Notes under the pieces: model-generated
Database searches by the model: none
What the model was told of the DNA's origin: nothing
Seen by the model: only the letters and a program-made list of their open reading frames with translations
Part shown: positions 14,544 to 23,185 of the stretch, in pieces
Position numbering within the stretch: the first letter of the stretch is position 1
How the letters are laid out: every line of letters begins with the position of its first letter
NCBI GenBank assembly: GCA_003697045.1
Contig: RFGK01000058.1
Coordinates: 1 to 32,800 of the forward strand
Length of the DNA: 32,800 nt
Direction of reading: 5' to 3'
Origin: Planctomycetota bacterium
GTDB taxonomy: Bacteria > Planctomycetota > Phycisphaerae > Phycisphaerales > UBA1924
Position numbers and translations under genes: made by a program

Positions 14544-17500
14544 GTGACGCCCGAACCACAAAATCCTGATCAGGGTGCCGCTTTGGGTGCGGGCTTTGTC
14601 CATTTGCACCTGCACAGCGAATATTCGCTTCTGGATGGTGGAAACCGTCTGGACAAGTTGATCGAGCGTGTGCGCGAGTTGGGAATGCCGGCAGTCGCGG
14701 TGACCGACCACGGCAACCTGCACGCTGCTGTGAAGTTCTTCGAAAAAGCCCGCGCCGCGGGGATCAAGCCGATCCTGGGTGTGGAGGCCTACGTCGCACC
14801 CGGTGATCGCCGCGACCGCACACACACCGGGGTGGCCGACGGGGGATTTCACCTCGTGCTGCTGGCAGAGAACCAGACCGGCTGGCACAACCTGATGTAC
14901 CTGTGTTCGCAGGCCTATCTGACCGGGTTCTACTACAAGCCGCGGATGGATCGCGCTCTGCTCGAATCGCACGGGGAGGGCTTGATTGCAATCAATGGAC
15001 ACCTCGGTTCGGAGCTTGCCTTCCATCTGACGCAGTACGAGGCGACCGGCGAGCAACTGCACTGGGAGCATGCCCTCGATGTGGCGCGTTGGCACCGCAA
15101 GGTCTTTGCGCCCGTAGCGCCGGCCGATCCTGAGCAGTGGCGTGCATTGGGCGCGCTTGACAGAGACGGGCATCTTCCGCGTTTTTACGTCGAGCTCCAA
15201 CACCATGTGCCAGAGCAAAACGCGATCAATCGACATCTGGTTCGCCTTGCGCGCGAGCTGGACCTGCCTCTGGTCTGTGACAACGACAGCCACTTCCTGC
15301 GAGCCGAAGATCACGACGCCCACGACACACTGATCTGTATTTCGATGGGCAAGAACAAGTGGGACCCGGATCGGCTGCGCTATACCCCGGAGCTGTACGT
15401 CAAGAGCCCCGAGCAGATGCACGAGATCTTTGCTTCGCCCGAATACAACGAAGGCGAGTGGGCCGGCGCCGGGCTCGAGGCATTAGCCAATACGGTGCGC
15501 ATTGCCGAACGATGCAACGCCGAGATTGATCTGGACGCCAGCCATGCGCCGGTCGTGCGGGTGAAAACTCCGGACAAGAGTTTGCTGCCGAGTTTCGACG
15601 ATGAGCGTTACCGCGGGGATTTGACGGAGTGGTACAAGGATTTGTGCGCGCAGTTTGTGCTCGAGCCGGCTGATGATCCGACACTGAGCCAGTCGGCGCT
15701 CAAGAAGGATTGCGACCGGGCGCTGCGGGCGCTGGCCGAAGCGGGGATGATCTGGCGTTACGGGCCTCAGATCGTCGGACACAAGCATGATGCCATCGAA
15801 GGAACCGGAAAGGCTGAGAAGCTCCGCAGCAGCCCGGGCGTTGATGTCGAGGCGTTTGACAAGTGGGCAAGGCTCAATCGCGAACTTGCAATCCTCGCGG
15901 ACAAGAACATCAGCGCGTACTTCCTGATCGTGTGGGACTTCGTCAACTGGGGGCGCCAGCGGGGGATTCCCGCCAACGCCCGTGGCTCGGGCGTGGGGAC
16001 CATGGTCGGCTACGTGCTCGGGCTGTCCAACGCCTGCCCCGTGCGCTACGGGCTGCTCTTTGAGCGCTTCACCGACCCGGACCGAAGCGAATACCCCGAC
16101 ATCGACATAGACCTGTGTCAGGATGGGCGAAGCGAGGTGATCGACTACGTGCGCGAGAAGTACGGGCACGTGGCGCAGATCATCACCTTCGGGACGATGA
16201 AGGCGCGGGCGGCGATCCGCGATTGTGCGCGCGTGCTCGGCGTCTCTCTTCCCGTTGCGGACCGCATCGCCAAACTGATACCTGAAACCTTGAACATCAC
16301 GATCGACGGGGCGATTGAGGCCGAGCCTGATTTCGCTGCCCTTGTTCGCCTTGAGTCACGGGCGATGGACTTGGTCAACCGCGATCTTCCGGAAGATCAG
16401 CGTGTTTCTCCGGAGCGCGTCGAGCAGCTTATCAGCAATGCGCGCGTGCTGGAAGGACAGGCCCGGCACTGTTCGGTGCACGCAGCCGGCGTCATCGTGG
16501 CGACCCAGCCCCTGCATCAGATCGTCCCGCTCTACAAGCAGCCCGGCGCAGGCGAGCACGAGATTGTGACGCAGTGGGACGGGCCGACGTGTGAGAAGGT
16601 CGGGCTGCTCAAGATGGACTTTCTCGGGCTGCGCACACTTTCGATCATCGAGCGCGCCAAATCGCTCATTCGTGAGACGTTGTCAGACCAGGCCATCTGG
16701 CAGGCCGTCGGAAAAACCCCGCCCGGCGATGGGGGGCAATCGCGTGCCGGTCAGGTTGAAGCCCATCCTCTTGATCTCGATCGGCTGACGTACGACGACC
16801 CGCGTGTCTTCGAGATGTTTCAGCGTGGAGATACGACCGGCGTGTTCCAGTTTGAATCAGGCGGCATGCGCCGGCTGCTGGTTGAGATGAAGCCCGACCG
16901 TCTTGAGGATCTCATCGCGGCCAATGCGCTCTTCCGCCCCGGGCCGATGGACCTGATCCCCGATTACAACCGTCGCAAGCACGGGCAGGACCAGGTGCCG
17001 AAGGTGCATCCGATCGTGGACAAGTTCACCGCCGAGACCTACGGCGTGATGGTCTACCAGGAACAGGTCATGCAGATCGTGCACGAGTTGGGCGGAATCC
17101 CGCTGCGTGCTGCCTACACGCTGATCAAGGCGATCAGCAAGAAAAAGGCGAAGATCATCGACGCCAATCGTCCCAGGTTCATCGAAGGCGCAGTGTCAAA
17201 GGGGCTGGACAAGAAGAAGGCTGAGGAACTGTTCGAGCTGATCCTCAAGTTTGCCGGCTACGGGTTCAACAAGAGTCACTCGACCGGCTATGCCATCGTG
17301 GCCTATCAGACCGCCTATCTCAAGACATACTTCCCGGCCCAATACATGGCGGCATTTCTCAGCTACGAAAGCCAGGCGCAAAAAGTGAGCGACTGGATTC
17401 CCTACCTGGAGGATTGCCGAAAGACCCGGCGCATCGACGGCTCGACAGGCATCGAGGTGCGCCCGCCCGATGTGAATATCTCCGGGGCAAGCTTCACCGT

Positions 17501-18680
17501 TGCCTTTGACGCCGACGAACCTCGTGACAGCCTGCATGGGCACATCCGCTTCGGGCTCAAGGCGATCAAGGGTGCGGGCGACAAGGCCATCGAGGCGATC
17601 ATCAGAGAGAGAGACGGTCAGATCGAACATGGAGACGACCAGACAGGGCGCCAATCCGGGCCGTTCACGTCATTGTTTGACTTCTGTGAAAGGGTTTCTC
17701 CGCAGGTCGTGAACAAGGCGACGATCGAGGCGCTGATCAAGGCTGGGGCGTTTGACGCAGTGCACGGCCGGGAGCAGCGGGCCGCGATGATCGCGACCAT
17801 CGAGCAGGCGGTCAGCGCCGGCCAGAAGGCAGCTGCGGATCGGGCAATGGGCCAGGCGTCGCTCTTTGGCGGGCCGGAAGCCTCCGCCGCCGACTCTATT
17901 CCACAGGAACGCGCAGCGGCGCTCGTCCGCGCCAACGCATGGTCCGAAAGCGAAACGCTGCAACAGGAAAAGGAGACGTTGGGCTTCTATGTCTCGAGCC
18001 ATCCGCTTCAGCGATGGTCGGCCTGGACCCGGGCATTTGCTTCGACCGATCTTGCTGGTCTCAAGCAGTTTCCTCAAGATCGGCGTGTGCTCGTTGCCGC
18101 TTTGGCGCAGAGCGTGCGGCCCATCGTCAGCCGCAACGGCAAGAACGCCGGCAAGAAGATGGCAATCGTGACGATCGAGGATACCGTCGGAACGGCCGAG
18201 GCCGTGCTCTTTCCGGTCACATACGAGCAGTTTGCCCACATCCTCGAAACCGATGAGCCCTTCTTTGTCTCCGGGCGCGTCGATCACTCCCGCGGCGACC
18301 CGCAGGTCATCGTCGATCGGCTTGTGCCCATCGACGGCATGCCCAAGGAACGAGGTACCCTCACACTCTTTATTCGCGAGGACGCGCTCAATGGGCGTTC
18401 GGCTCCCGTGCTTGAAAGTGTGCGCAAAGCACTGGATCAGCACTTGACCAGGCCCGCGCCTGACACACCTGAGAAAATACCTCCATCTCCGGTTCAACTC
18501 GTCGTCGAAACGCCGACAAGCAGCGTCGTTCTGGAGCCGAAATGCGTGCCGAAAGTGCCGTTCACGCCGGACCTGGCCAAAGAGCTCGTCGCACTGCTGG
18601 GGGACGCGAGCGTGGTGTACGCCGGAGGCATGGCGATCGAGCTGAACAAGGACGATCGCAGGCGTTTTCGAAAACGTTGA
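14544..18680 (+). CDS. dnaE: DNA polymerase III alpha subunit
   Basis: This 1378-residue C-family polymerase is the replicative catalytic subunit. It starts at GTG 14544 with AGGTGG about five bases upstream. The N-terminal PHP domain begins FVHLHLHSEYSLLDG, with TDHGNLHAAVKFFEKA, ILGVEAYV and DNDSHFLRAEDHDAHDTL. The palm carries PDIDIDL (Asp521 and Asp523) and LLKMDFLGLRTL (Asp692) as the metal-binding aspartates. FQFESGGMRRLL, RPGPMDLIPDY, YGVMVYQEQVMQI and GYGFNKSHSTGYAIVAYQTAYLK follow, then the helix-hairpin-helix region and the OB fold (RNGKNAGKKMAIVTIEDTVGTAEAVLFP). It is longer than E. coli DnaE (1160), with an extra segment of about 60 residues before the palm (around 355-430). The usual GPGRGSGAGS reads ANARGSGVGT. 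The family is DnaE, not PolC (no inserted exonuclease). Confidence 0.96.
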   Translation: MTPEPQNPDQGAALGAGFVHLHLHSEYSLLDGGNRLDKLIERVRELGMPAVAVTDHGNLHAAVKFFEKARAAGIKPILGVEAYVAPGDRRDRTHTGVADGGFHLVLLAENQTGWHNLMYLCSQAYLTGFYYKPRMDRALLESHGEGLIAINGHLGSELAFHLTQYEATGEQLHWEHALDVARWHRKVFAPVAPADPEQWRALGALDRDGHLPRFYVELQHHVPEQNAINRHLVRLARELDLPLVCDNDSHFLRAEDHDAHDTLICISMGKNKWDPDRLRYTPELYVKSPEQMHEIFASPEYNEGEWAGAGLEALANTVRIAERCNAEIDLDASHAPVVRVKTPDKSLLPSFDDERYRGDLTEWYKDLCAQFVLEPADDPTLSQSALKKDCDRALRALAEAGMIWRYGPQIVGHKHDAIEGTGKAEKLRSSPGVDVEAFDKWARLNRELAILADKNISAYFLIVWDFVNWGRQRGIPANARGSGVGTMVGYVLGLSNACPVRYGLLFERFTDPDRSEYPDIDIDLCQDGRSEVIDYVREKYGHVAQIITFGTMKARAAIRDCARVLGVSLPVADRIAKLIPETLNITIDGAIEAEPDFAALVRLESRAMDLVNRDLPEDQRVSPERVEQLISNARVLEGQARHCSVHAAGVIVATQPLHQIVPLYKQPGAGEHEIVTQWDGPTCEKVGLLKMDFLGLRTLSIIERAKSLIRETLSDQAIWQAVGKTPPGDGGQSRAGQVEAHPLDLDRLTYDDPRVFEMFQRGDTTGVFQFESGGMRRLLVEMKPDRLEDLIAANALFRPGPMDLIPDYNRRKHGQDQVPKVHPIVDKFTAETYGVMVYQEQVMQIVHELGGIPLRAAYTLIKAISKKKAKIIDANRPRFIEGAVSKGLDKKKAEELFELILKFAGYGFNKSHSTGYAIVAYQTAYLKTYFPAQYMAAFLSYESQAQKVSDWIPYLEDCRKTRRIDGSTGIEVRPPDVNISGASFTVAFDADEPRDSLHGHIRFGLKAIKGAGDKAIEAIIRERDGQIEHGDDQTGRQSGPFTSLFDFCERVSPQVVNKATIEALIKAGAFDAVHGREQRAAMIATIEQAVSAGQKAAADRAMGQASLFGGPEASAADSIPQERAAALVRANAWSESETLQQEKETLGFYVSSHPLQRWSAWTRAFASTDLAGLKQFPQDRRVLVAALAQSVRPIVSRNGKNAGKKMAIVTIEDTVGTAEAVLFPVTYEQFAHILETDEPFFVSGRVDHSRGDPQVIVDRLVPIDGMPKERGTLTLFIREDALNGRSAPVLESVRKALDQHLTRPAPDTPEKIPPSPVQLVVETPTSSVVLEPKCVPKVPFTPDLAKELVALLGDASVVYAGGMAIELNKDDRRRFRKR

Positions 18681-18702
18681 GGGATCCCACGGATCTGTTC
18701 GC

Positions 18703-18722
18703 AAGGGCACGCCGTGCGCCTT
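18703..18722. terminator. Hairpin in the convergent dnaE/ubiX gap
   Basis: AAGGGCAC-GCC-GTGC(G)CCTT can fold into an eight-base stem with one bulged G and a three-base loop. It occupies the middle of the 73-base gap between the two convergent stops. There is no clear U-tract on either side, so it may be a weak two-way terminator. Confidence 0.35.
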
Positions 18723-18753
18723 TCGAGCGGCGCGAGTCATCCCTCGCAGTTGC

Positions 18754-19422
18754 TCATTGTGTGTGTGGCTTCCACCTCGTCGCAAGCCCGTGTTCGACTT
18801 CGAGCAAGTCGAGGACCTTCCCCGCGATGAAGTCGACGATCTCGGCGACGGACCGAGGCAGCAGGTAGAGCCCGGGGTTGGTCGGGCACACGATTGCACC
18901 GGCCAGCGTCAGCGTGCGCATGTTCTCAATGTCGATGAGATTGAGCGGAGTCTCGCGATGACAGAGGATGAGTCGGCGTTGCTCTTTGAGCGTGACGGCT
19001 GCGGCACGAGCAAGCAGATTGCTCCCCGAGCCTGAAGCGATGGCGCCCATTGACGTGCTTGAGCACGGTACGATCACCATGCCGTCGTGCAGGAAGCTGC
19101 CCGAGGCGATGACCGCGCCGACATTCTTGTTCGGGTGGATGACCAGGCGCGATCGCCACAAGTCGGCGGGCAGAGCGGACGATCGGCGCACCAAACCGAC
19201 GGGGGGGGCTTCGGATCCGAAGCAGTGAGGCAGCAGGTGCTCGAGCTCGATGCGGGTCACGCCGGCTTCGTCGGCCAGGAGCTGTCGGCCGTATTCGGTG
19301 ACAACCAGGTGCACCTCGCAATCTGCTTCCAGCAGCAGTTCGAGCACGCGCAAGGCATAGGCAGCACCGGAGGCGCCGGTGATCCCGAGCACAAACCTGC
19401 GAGGAGAGGACGCGGTTCTCAT
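18754..19422 (-). CDS. ubiX: Flavin prenyltransferase UbiX
   Basis: UbiX joins a dimethylallyl group to FMN to make the prenylated cofactor of UbiD-type decarboxylases. Met53 of the ORF (19422) is taken as start, because the 52 upstream codons are shadow of the divergent lipoprotein leader. The 222-residue product shows RRFVLGITGASGAAYALRVLELL (FMN-binding loop), HLVVTEYGRQLL, GAVIASGSFLHDGMVIVPCSSTSMGAIASG, NLLARAAAVTLKEQRRLILCHRETPL and the conserved end IENMRTLTLAGAIVCPTNPGLYLLP. No ubiD or quinone-synthesis gene is nearby, so the partner is elsewhere. It is slightly longer than usual (about 190-200) because of a C-terminal helix. Confidence 0.92.
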   Translation of the reverse strand: MRTASSPRRFVLGITGASGAAYALRVLELLLEADCEVHLVVTEYGRQLLADEAGVTRIELEHLLPHCFGSEAPPVGLVRRSSALPADLWRSRLVIHPNKNVGAVIASGSFLHDGMVIVPCSSTSMGAIASGSGSNLLARAAAVTLKEQRRLILCHRETPLNLIDIENMRTLTLAGAIVCPTNPGLYLLPRSVAEIVDFIAGKVLDLLEVEHGLATRWKPHTQ

Positions 19423-19495
19423 GGCGTGGGCAATCCTACGGCGGCGAGCGGGCCAGAAAAGGCGTACAGTGTGGAGGCTCAGGTGGAGGCAAGGC

Positions 19496-20035
19496 GTGCA
19501 AACAAAGCGGGCAATCGGCTCAGTTCTGATTTTGGCGGGCGTGTTGGCAACCGTGGCAGGGTGTGTGGGGTACTCCACATATCCGAGAGTCGAGGGCCTG
19601 GCGCCATCAAGCCCGAACTTTATTCACGTCAAGCCCGTGGTTACCGAGGCGCTGCGGGCGGTCATTGAGCGTTATCACCCCGAGGGTGCGGGGGCGTATG
19701 CGGTCAACCTGCCGGCGAGGATGACGGAAGTTGCACGACGCGAGATTCTCCTTGAGCTTGATGCCCAAGCATCACCATTGACGCACCGGACCGAGCACCT
19801 GCCCATCTATCACGTCGGGCGCGTGTGGATTCGGGGAACGCGGGCCAAGGTGGACGTGATTCGCCCGGTGCTCGAACTGGGCTCAGGCAGCTCAGCGGAG
19901 AGAGCGTATCAGGGCGTGACCGTGTGGCTGGAGGGCGGCCTGAATGACTGGGCGGTGGAGATGATCCAGCCCTGGTCGATCGGAGTGGTCGAGCCGCCCG
20001 CGCTGAACTATGTGGATGAGGGGACCGAGGGTTGA
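19496..20035 (+). CDS. Predicted lipoprotein, function unknown
   Basis: GTG 19496 is chosen as start: GGAGG lies six bases before it, and it gives a compact signal peptide (VQTKRAIGSVLILAGVLATVAGC) with lipobox VAGC. The earlier ATG of the ORF track lies inside ubiX. The 179-residue product is predicted to be exported and lipidated. The mature part (VKPVVTEALRAVIERYHP, RREILLELDAQASPLTHR, HVGRVWIRGTRAKVDVIRPV, YQGVTVWLEGGLNDWAVEMIQPWSIG) has no family I recognise. Its TGA overlaps or abuts the start of pyrB, so the two are probably co-transcribed, an odd pairing with a pyrimidine gene. Confidence 0.75.
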   Translation: MQTKRAIGSVLILAGVLATVAGCVGYSTYPRVEGLAPSSPNFIHVKPVVTEALRAVIERYHPEGAGAYAVNLPARMTEVARREILLELDAQASPLTHRTEHLPIYHVGRVWIRGTRAKVDVIRPVLELGSGSSAERAYQGVTVWLEGGLNDWAVEMIQPWSIGVVEPPALNYVDEGTEG

Positions 20036-20037
20036 GC

Positions 20038-21006
20038 GTGACGACGCCAAGAGAGTCCAGGCTGTCGGCTTCAACCGGCCGGCGTGTGCGACATTTGATG
20101 GCAATCTCAGGCGAGTCGATCGAACGTCTCAGGGGGATCGTGCGCCTGGCAAGCCGCATCGAGCCCGGCGACGTGCTCTCCGGAAAGACGGTTGCTACCG
20201 TTTTCTTCGAGGATTCCACCCGCACGAAGACGACCTTCGTGCTTGCGGCGCAGAACCTCGGCGCGCGAACTGTTGACCTTTCAACCGGCGCCAGCTCGGT
20301 GAATAAAGGCGAGACCATGATCGATACGGCTGCCACGCTCGCAGCGATGGGCGTGGATGCAATCGTGGTGCGCGCCAGGCAGGCAGGTGTGCCCGGGTTG
20401 CTCGCGCGGCATGTCCCCTCGCTTGCAGTCATCAATGCCGGCGATGGCCGACACGCCCACCCCACTCAGGCATTGGGCGATGCGCTGACGATCGCCCAGG
20501 CATTTGATCGAGATGATGTCGATCTTTCCGGGCTGCGCATCGCGATTGTGGGCGACATCAACGCGTCACGCGTGGCGCGATCAAACATTGCCTTGCTGAC
20601 CGGACTTGGTGCGTCGGTCGTGTGCTGCGGGCCGACGACGCTGGTGTCCCCGTCTCTCCGCTCGCTCGGAGTGGACGTCACGCATTCGATGGATGAAGCG
20701 CTGGACGGGGTCAATATCGTGATGATGCTGCGCATCCAGTTTGAGCGGTATGCCAGCGGGCGCGGGGCCATCTCATCGGAACGTGAATATCGTGAGATGT
20801 TCGGCATGACCGAAGAACGATCACGCCAACTCGGACCGGGCGTGGTTGTCATGCACCCGGGCCCAACCAATCGCGGGCTGGAAATCGACCCGGCAGCAGC
20901 CGATGGACTCGTCCCGGGAGGCGCCCGCTCGCTCATCCGCACACAGGTGACCAACGGCGTGCGCACGCGCATGGCAGTCCTGCTCGATTGTCTCAATCCG
21001 AACTGA
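20038..21006 (+). CDS. pyrB: Aspartate carbamoyltransferase catalytic subunit
   Basis: ATCase condenses carbamoyl phosphate with aspartate in the second step of pyrimidine synthesis. The product (322 residues from GTG 20038) shows the carbamoyl-phosphate motif FFEDSTRTKTTF, SSVNKGETMIDTAATL, the catalytic GDGRHAHPTQALGD, the Asp-domain IAIVGDINASRVARSN, MMLRIQFER and VVMHPGPTNRGLEID. GAGG lies about seven bases before GTG 20038. The TTG at 20032, which overlaps the lipoprotein stop, is an alternative start with equally good spacing to GAGGGG. No regulatory chain (pyrI) or pyrC follows. The last 14 bases overlap the convergent DUF167 gene. Confidence 0.94.
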   Translation: MTTPRESRLSASTGRRVRHLMAISGESIERLRGIVRLASRIEPGDVLSGKTVATVFFEDSTRTKTTFVLAAQNLGARTVDLSTGASSVNKGETMIDTAATLAAMGVDAIVVRARQAGVPGLLARHVPSLAVINAGDGRHAHPTQALGDALTIAQAFDRDDVDLSGLRIAIVGDINASRVARSNIALLTGLGASVVCCGPTTLVSPSLRSLGVDVTHSMDEALDGVNIVMMLRIQFERYASGRGAISSEREYREMFGMTEERSRQLGPGVVVMHPGPTNRGLEIDPAAADGLVPGGARSLIRTQVTNGVRTRMAVLLDCLNPN

Positions 21007-21289
21007 GCCCAAGCGCAGCAGCCGTGCTGTCGAGATCGACGCCCACAGCGACAAATGACTTCTCGGACGATGCGTGGCCGGCCACGATTGTGACTTCTCG
21101 TGCGCGCAGATTCAGCGCTTTGGCAAGCAGTCCAGCAATGGCGCGGTTGGCCTTGCCGGCTTCGGGAGGGGCAGCAACGCGGATCTTCAGTCGATCGCCC
21201 AGCCGGCCGACGATCTGGTCACAGCGTGCACCCGGGACTGCCTTGACACGAATGATCACGCCCTGATCACAGCGTTCGAGAATGCTCAC
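20993..21289 (-). CDS. DUF167 (YggU) family protein
   Basis: The 98-residue product, from a GTG start, matches the small YggU/DUF167 family: GVIIRVKAVPGARCDQIVG, LKIRVAAPPEAGKANRAIAGLLAKAL and REVTIVAGHASSEKSFVAVGVD. Proteins of this fold are widespread and their role is unsettled. The segment PPEAGKAN is the family hallmark. Length is typical (about 95-100). Its start region lies next to the divergent TIGR03790-like gene, and its 3' end overlaps pyrB. The ribosome site is weak. Confidence 0.85.
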   Translation of the reverse strand: MSILERCDQGVIIRVKAVPGARCDQIVGRLGDRLKIRVAAPPEAGKANRAIAGLLAKALNLRAREVTIVAGHASSEKSFVAVGVDLDSTAAALGLSSD

Positions 21290-21383
21290 CGGTCAGGATA
21301 TGCGTCCGAAAACCAGAAGTGCTGGGACTGCGTATCTGCTTGCGGTAGACTGTCCTTGCTCAAGGTCCGATGCGGAGGGGATG

Positions 21384-22973
21384 ATGTTTCAAAAGTGGAT
21401 GATGGCCGGGGCGCTGGTGTTGATCAGCATGCAGGCAGCAGCACAGCTTCGGCCCGACCAGGTGCTTGTGGTCTACGACTCACGCAGGGCTTCCGAGCGC
21501 GACGTGGCGGAGTTTTACGCAGGTTCGGCCAAGGTCCCCGGCGGCTCGGGCACGGAGCCGGGTGTCCACCCGCAGGTCCATGTATTCAACTTGCAGACTG
21601 CCGGCGTGGCTGCGGCCGGACCCGGCAACATCAGCCACGATGACTTCATCACGCTGATACGCGATCCGATTCGCGCACATCTTGAGTCGGCCGGGCTCGC
21701 AAAGCAGATTCGATGCATCGTGCTCACCAAGGGCATGCCGCATCGGATTCAGGATTGGGACAATCCGGCGGTTGGAGATCAGCCGACCAACATGTTCCAG
21801 GAGTTCCTCATGGGCGACGCCACTTGTGCAAGCGTCGACAACGAGCTGGTCATGCTCTGGCAGGACCTCGGCGACACCGAGGCCGGAGCCCGGGGAGACA
21901 GCTTCTCTGACGGGCTGATCCTCAATCCCTACCGACATGCTTCCGTGCCCATCGGCAGCTTCACAAACATCCATAACCAGGTCAAGAAGCCCTGGGAACG
22001 ATCGGGCAGTTCGCTCGGACAATACTGGGCGATCGATCCGGCCGCTGCGCCCGAAGACCAGTTCACCCCGGGCGACATGATCCTCGTCGTGCGGCTCGAT
22101 GGACACACGGTCGACGATGTCAAGGCAATGGTCAATCGGGCGCAAGGACTCATCTACGACGTGAACTCGGCAGCCTTCGTCTTCGATGAAAAGGACTCCA
22201 ACGGCATTGCCGACACCGGTGCCAACGCCGAGCTGGACAACCAGACCGGGCCAACAAGGGTCGAAGATGATTTCGAATCGGCACGCGACGCAATCCTCTC
22301 TGACGGACGCTTTGATCCGGCGCACATGCACTACGACGCGCTGGCGGGCACGGACAACTGGATCGTCGGGCCCAACGTCGATTATGGGGGCGAAGGGCTG
22401 TTGGTCACAGACGAGTTGATCGTGCTTTCCCATTACGGCTCAAACCATTCTCAAGCGCCCAACGGCGCCGGGATCAGCGCCAACGACACTTATGCGGAAA
22501 GTTTCAACTATCAGCCCGGCGCGATTTTCAACACGATCGAAAGCTACAACGCCAGAGCGTTCGGCCCGCTGGGTACCCGGTTCAACCAGGAGCAGATTGC
22601 GGACTTCATCGCGGCTGGCGGTACTTTCGGCATCGGACACTGCTGGGAACCGTTTGCCTACACGGTGACGGATACCGCCCCTCTGATCCGCAACTTCGTA
22701 CTTGGAACGATGACCTGGGCCGAGGCTGCGTACACCGCCATTCCGGCATTGAGCTGGCACTACATTGTCGTCGGTGATCCGCTGGCCCGGGCGTCGCGAT
22801 CCTGCGATGACATCGATGGAAACGGACGCATCGATATCAACGATCTGTACGCCTGGGAGCAGAATCCCATCGATATCAACCGCGACGGCGTCGCCGACGC
22901 GACTGATCGCAGGCTCGTGGAGACAAGCGTGCGGGCAAGCGTGTTTGAGGATCTGGGCAGCCGCGAGCGGTAA
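21384..22973 (+). CDS. TIGR03790-like exported protein with dockerin-like C-terminus and possible clan CD fold
   Basis: GGAGGGG precedes two adjacent ATGs. The second (21384) has the better spacing and gives 529 residues with a signal peptide (MFQKWMMAGALVLISMQAAAQ). The body resembles the TIGR03790 family, which is linked by co-occurrence to exosortase sorting: QVLVVYDSRRASERDVAEFYAGSAKVPG near the start, IRCIVLTKGMPHRI, then DELIVLSHYGSNHS, FIAAGGTFGIGHCWEPF and ALSWHYIVVGDPLARAS. The last part has two EF-hand-like dockerin loops (DIDGNGRIDINDL and DINRDGVADATDR). His350 (SHYG) and Cys420 (GHC) are spaced like the dyad of gingipain/caspase-type peptidases, and VVGDP also ends the C25 domain. 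Peptidase activity is inference only. Confidence 0.75.
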   Translation: MFQKWMMAGALVLISMQAAAQLRPDQVLVVYDSRRASERDVAEFYAGSAKVPGGSGTEPGVHPQVHVFNLQTAGVAAAGPGNISHDDFITLIRDPIRAHLESAGLAKQIRCIVLTKGMPHRIQDWDNPAVGDQPTNMFQEFLMGDATCASVDNELVMLWQDLGDTEAGARGDSFSDGLILNPYRHASVPIGSFTNIHNQVKKPWERSGSSLGQYWAIDPAAAPEDQFTPGDMILVVRLDGHTVDDVKAMVNRAQGLIYDVNSAAFVFDEKDSNGIADTGANAELDNQTGPTRVEDDFESARDAILSDGRFDPAHMHYDALAGTDNWIVGPNVDYGGEGLLVTDELIVLSHYGSNHSQAPNGAGISANDTYAESFNYQPGAIFNTIESYNARAFGPLGTRFNQEQIADFIAAGGTFGIGHCWEPFAYTVTDTAPLIRNFVLGTMTWAEAAYTAIPALSWHYIVVGDPLARASRSCDDIDGNGRIDINDLYAWEQNPIDINRDGVADATDRRLVETSVRASVFEDLGSRER

Positions 22974-23078
22974 AGGCTCGAAGACCTTGGCCACCTGACG
23001 CCATGCTTGCCCCGGCGGGGCCGGTTCGGTCGCGTGGGTGCGTCTTCAAGGCGAGAACCGCAAGCCTGGTGTTTCCCG

Positions 23079-23106
23079 GCACGCCGGCCGTGGGCCGGTC
23101 GCGTGC
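23079..23106. promoter_or_regulatory. Strong hairpin upstream of the isomerase/transporter/DUF993 operon
   Basis: GCACGCCGGCC-GTG-GGCCGG(TCG)CGTGC folds into an eleven-pair stem with a three-base loop and a three-base bulge. A second, shorter GC hairpin (GCCCCGGCGGGGC, 23009-23021) lies upstream. Both sit in the 212-base gap after the TIGR03790-like gene, and either could end that transcript or belong to the leader of the next operon. No T-run follows. Confidence 0.35.
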
Positions 23107-23185
23107 GTCAACACCCGCTCGGAGTGACGTTGGACTTGGGCGTCAAGGAACGACAGCGCAAGTGTGTACGCACTACGCTGTTTTC

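Noticed and set aside
17670-18899. Minus-strand ORF of 409 codons opposite the dnaE 3' region
   Set aside because: It is a shadow of dnaE, whose polymerase and OB motifs are intact in the plus frame.
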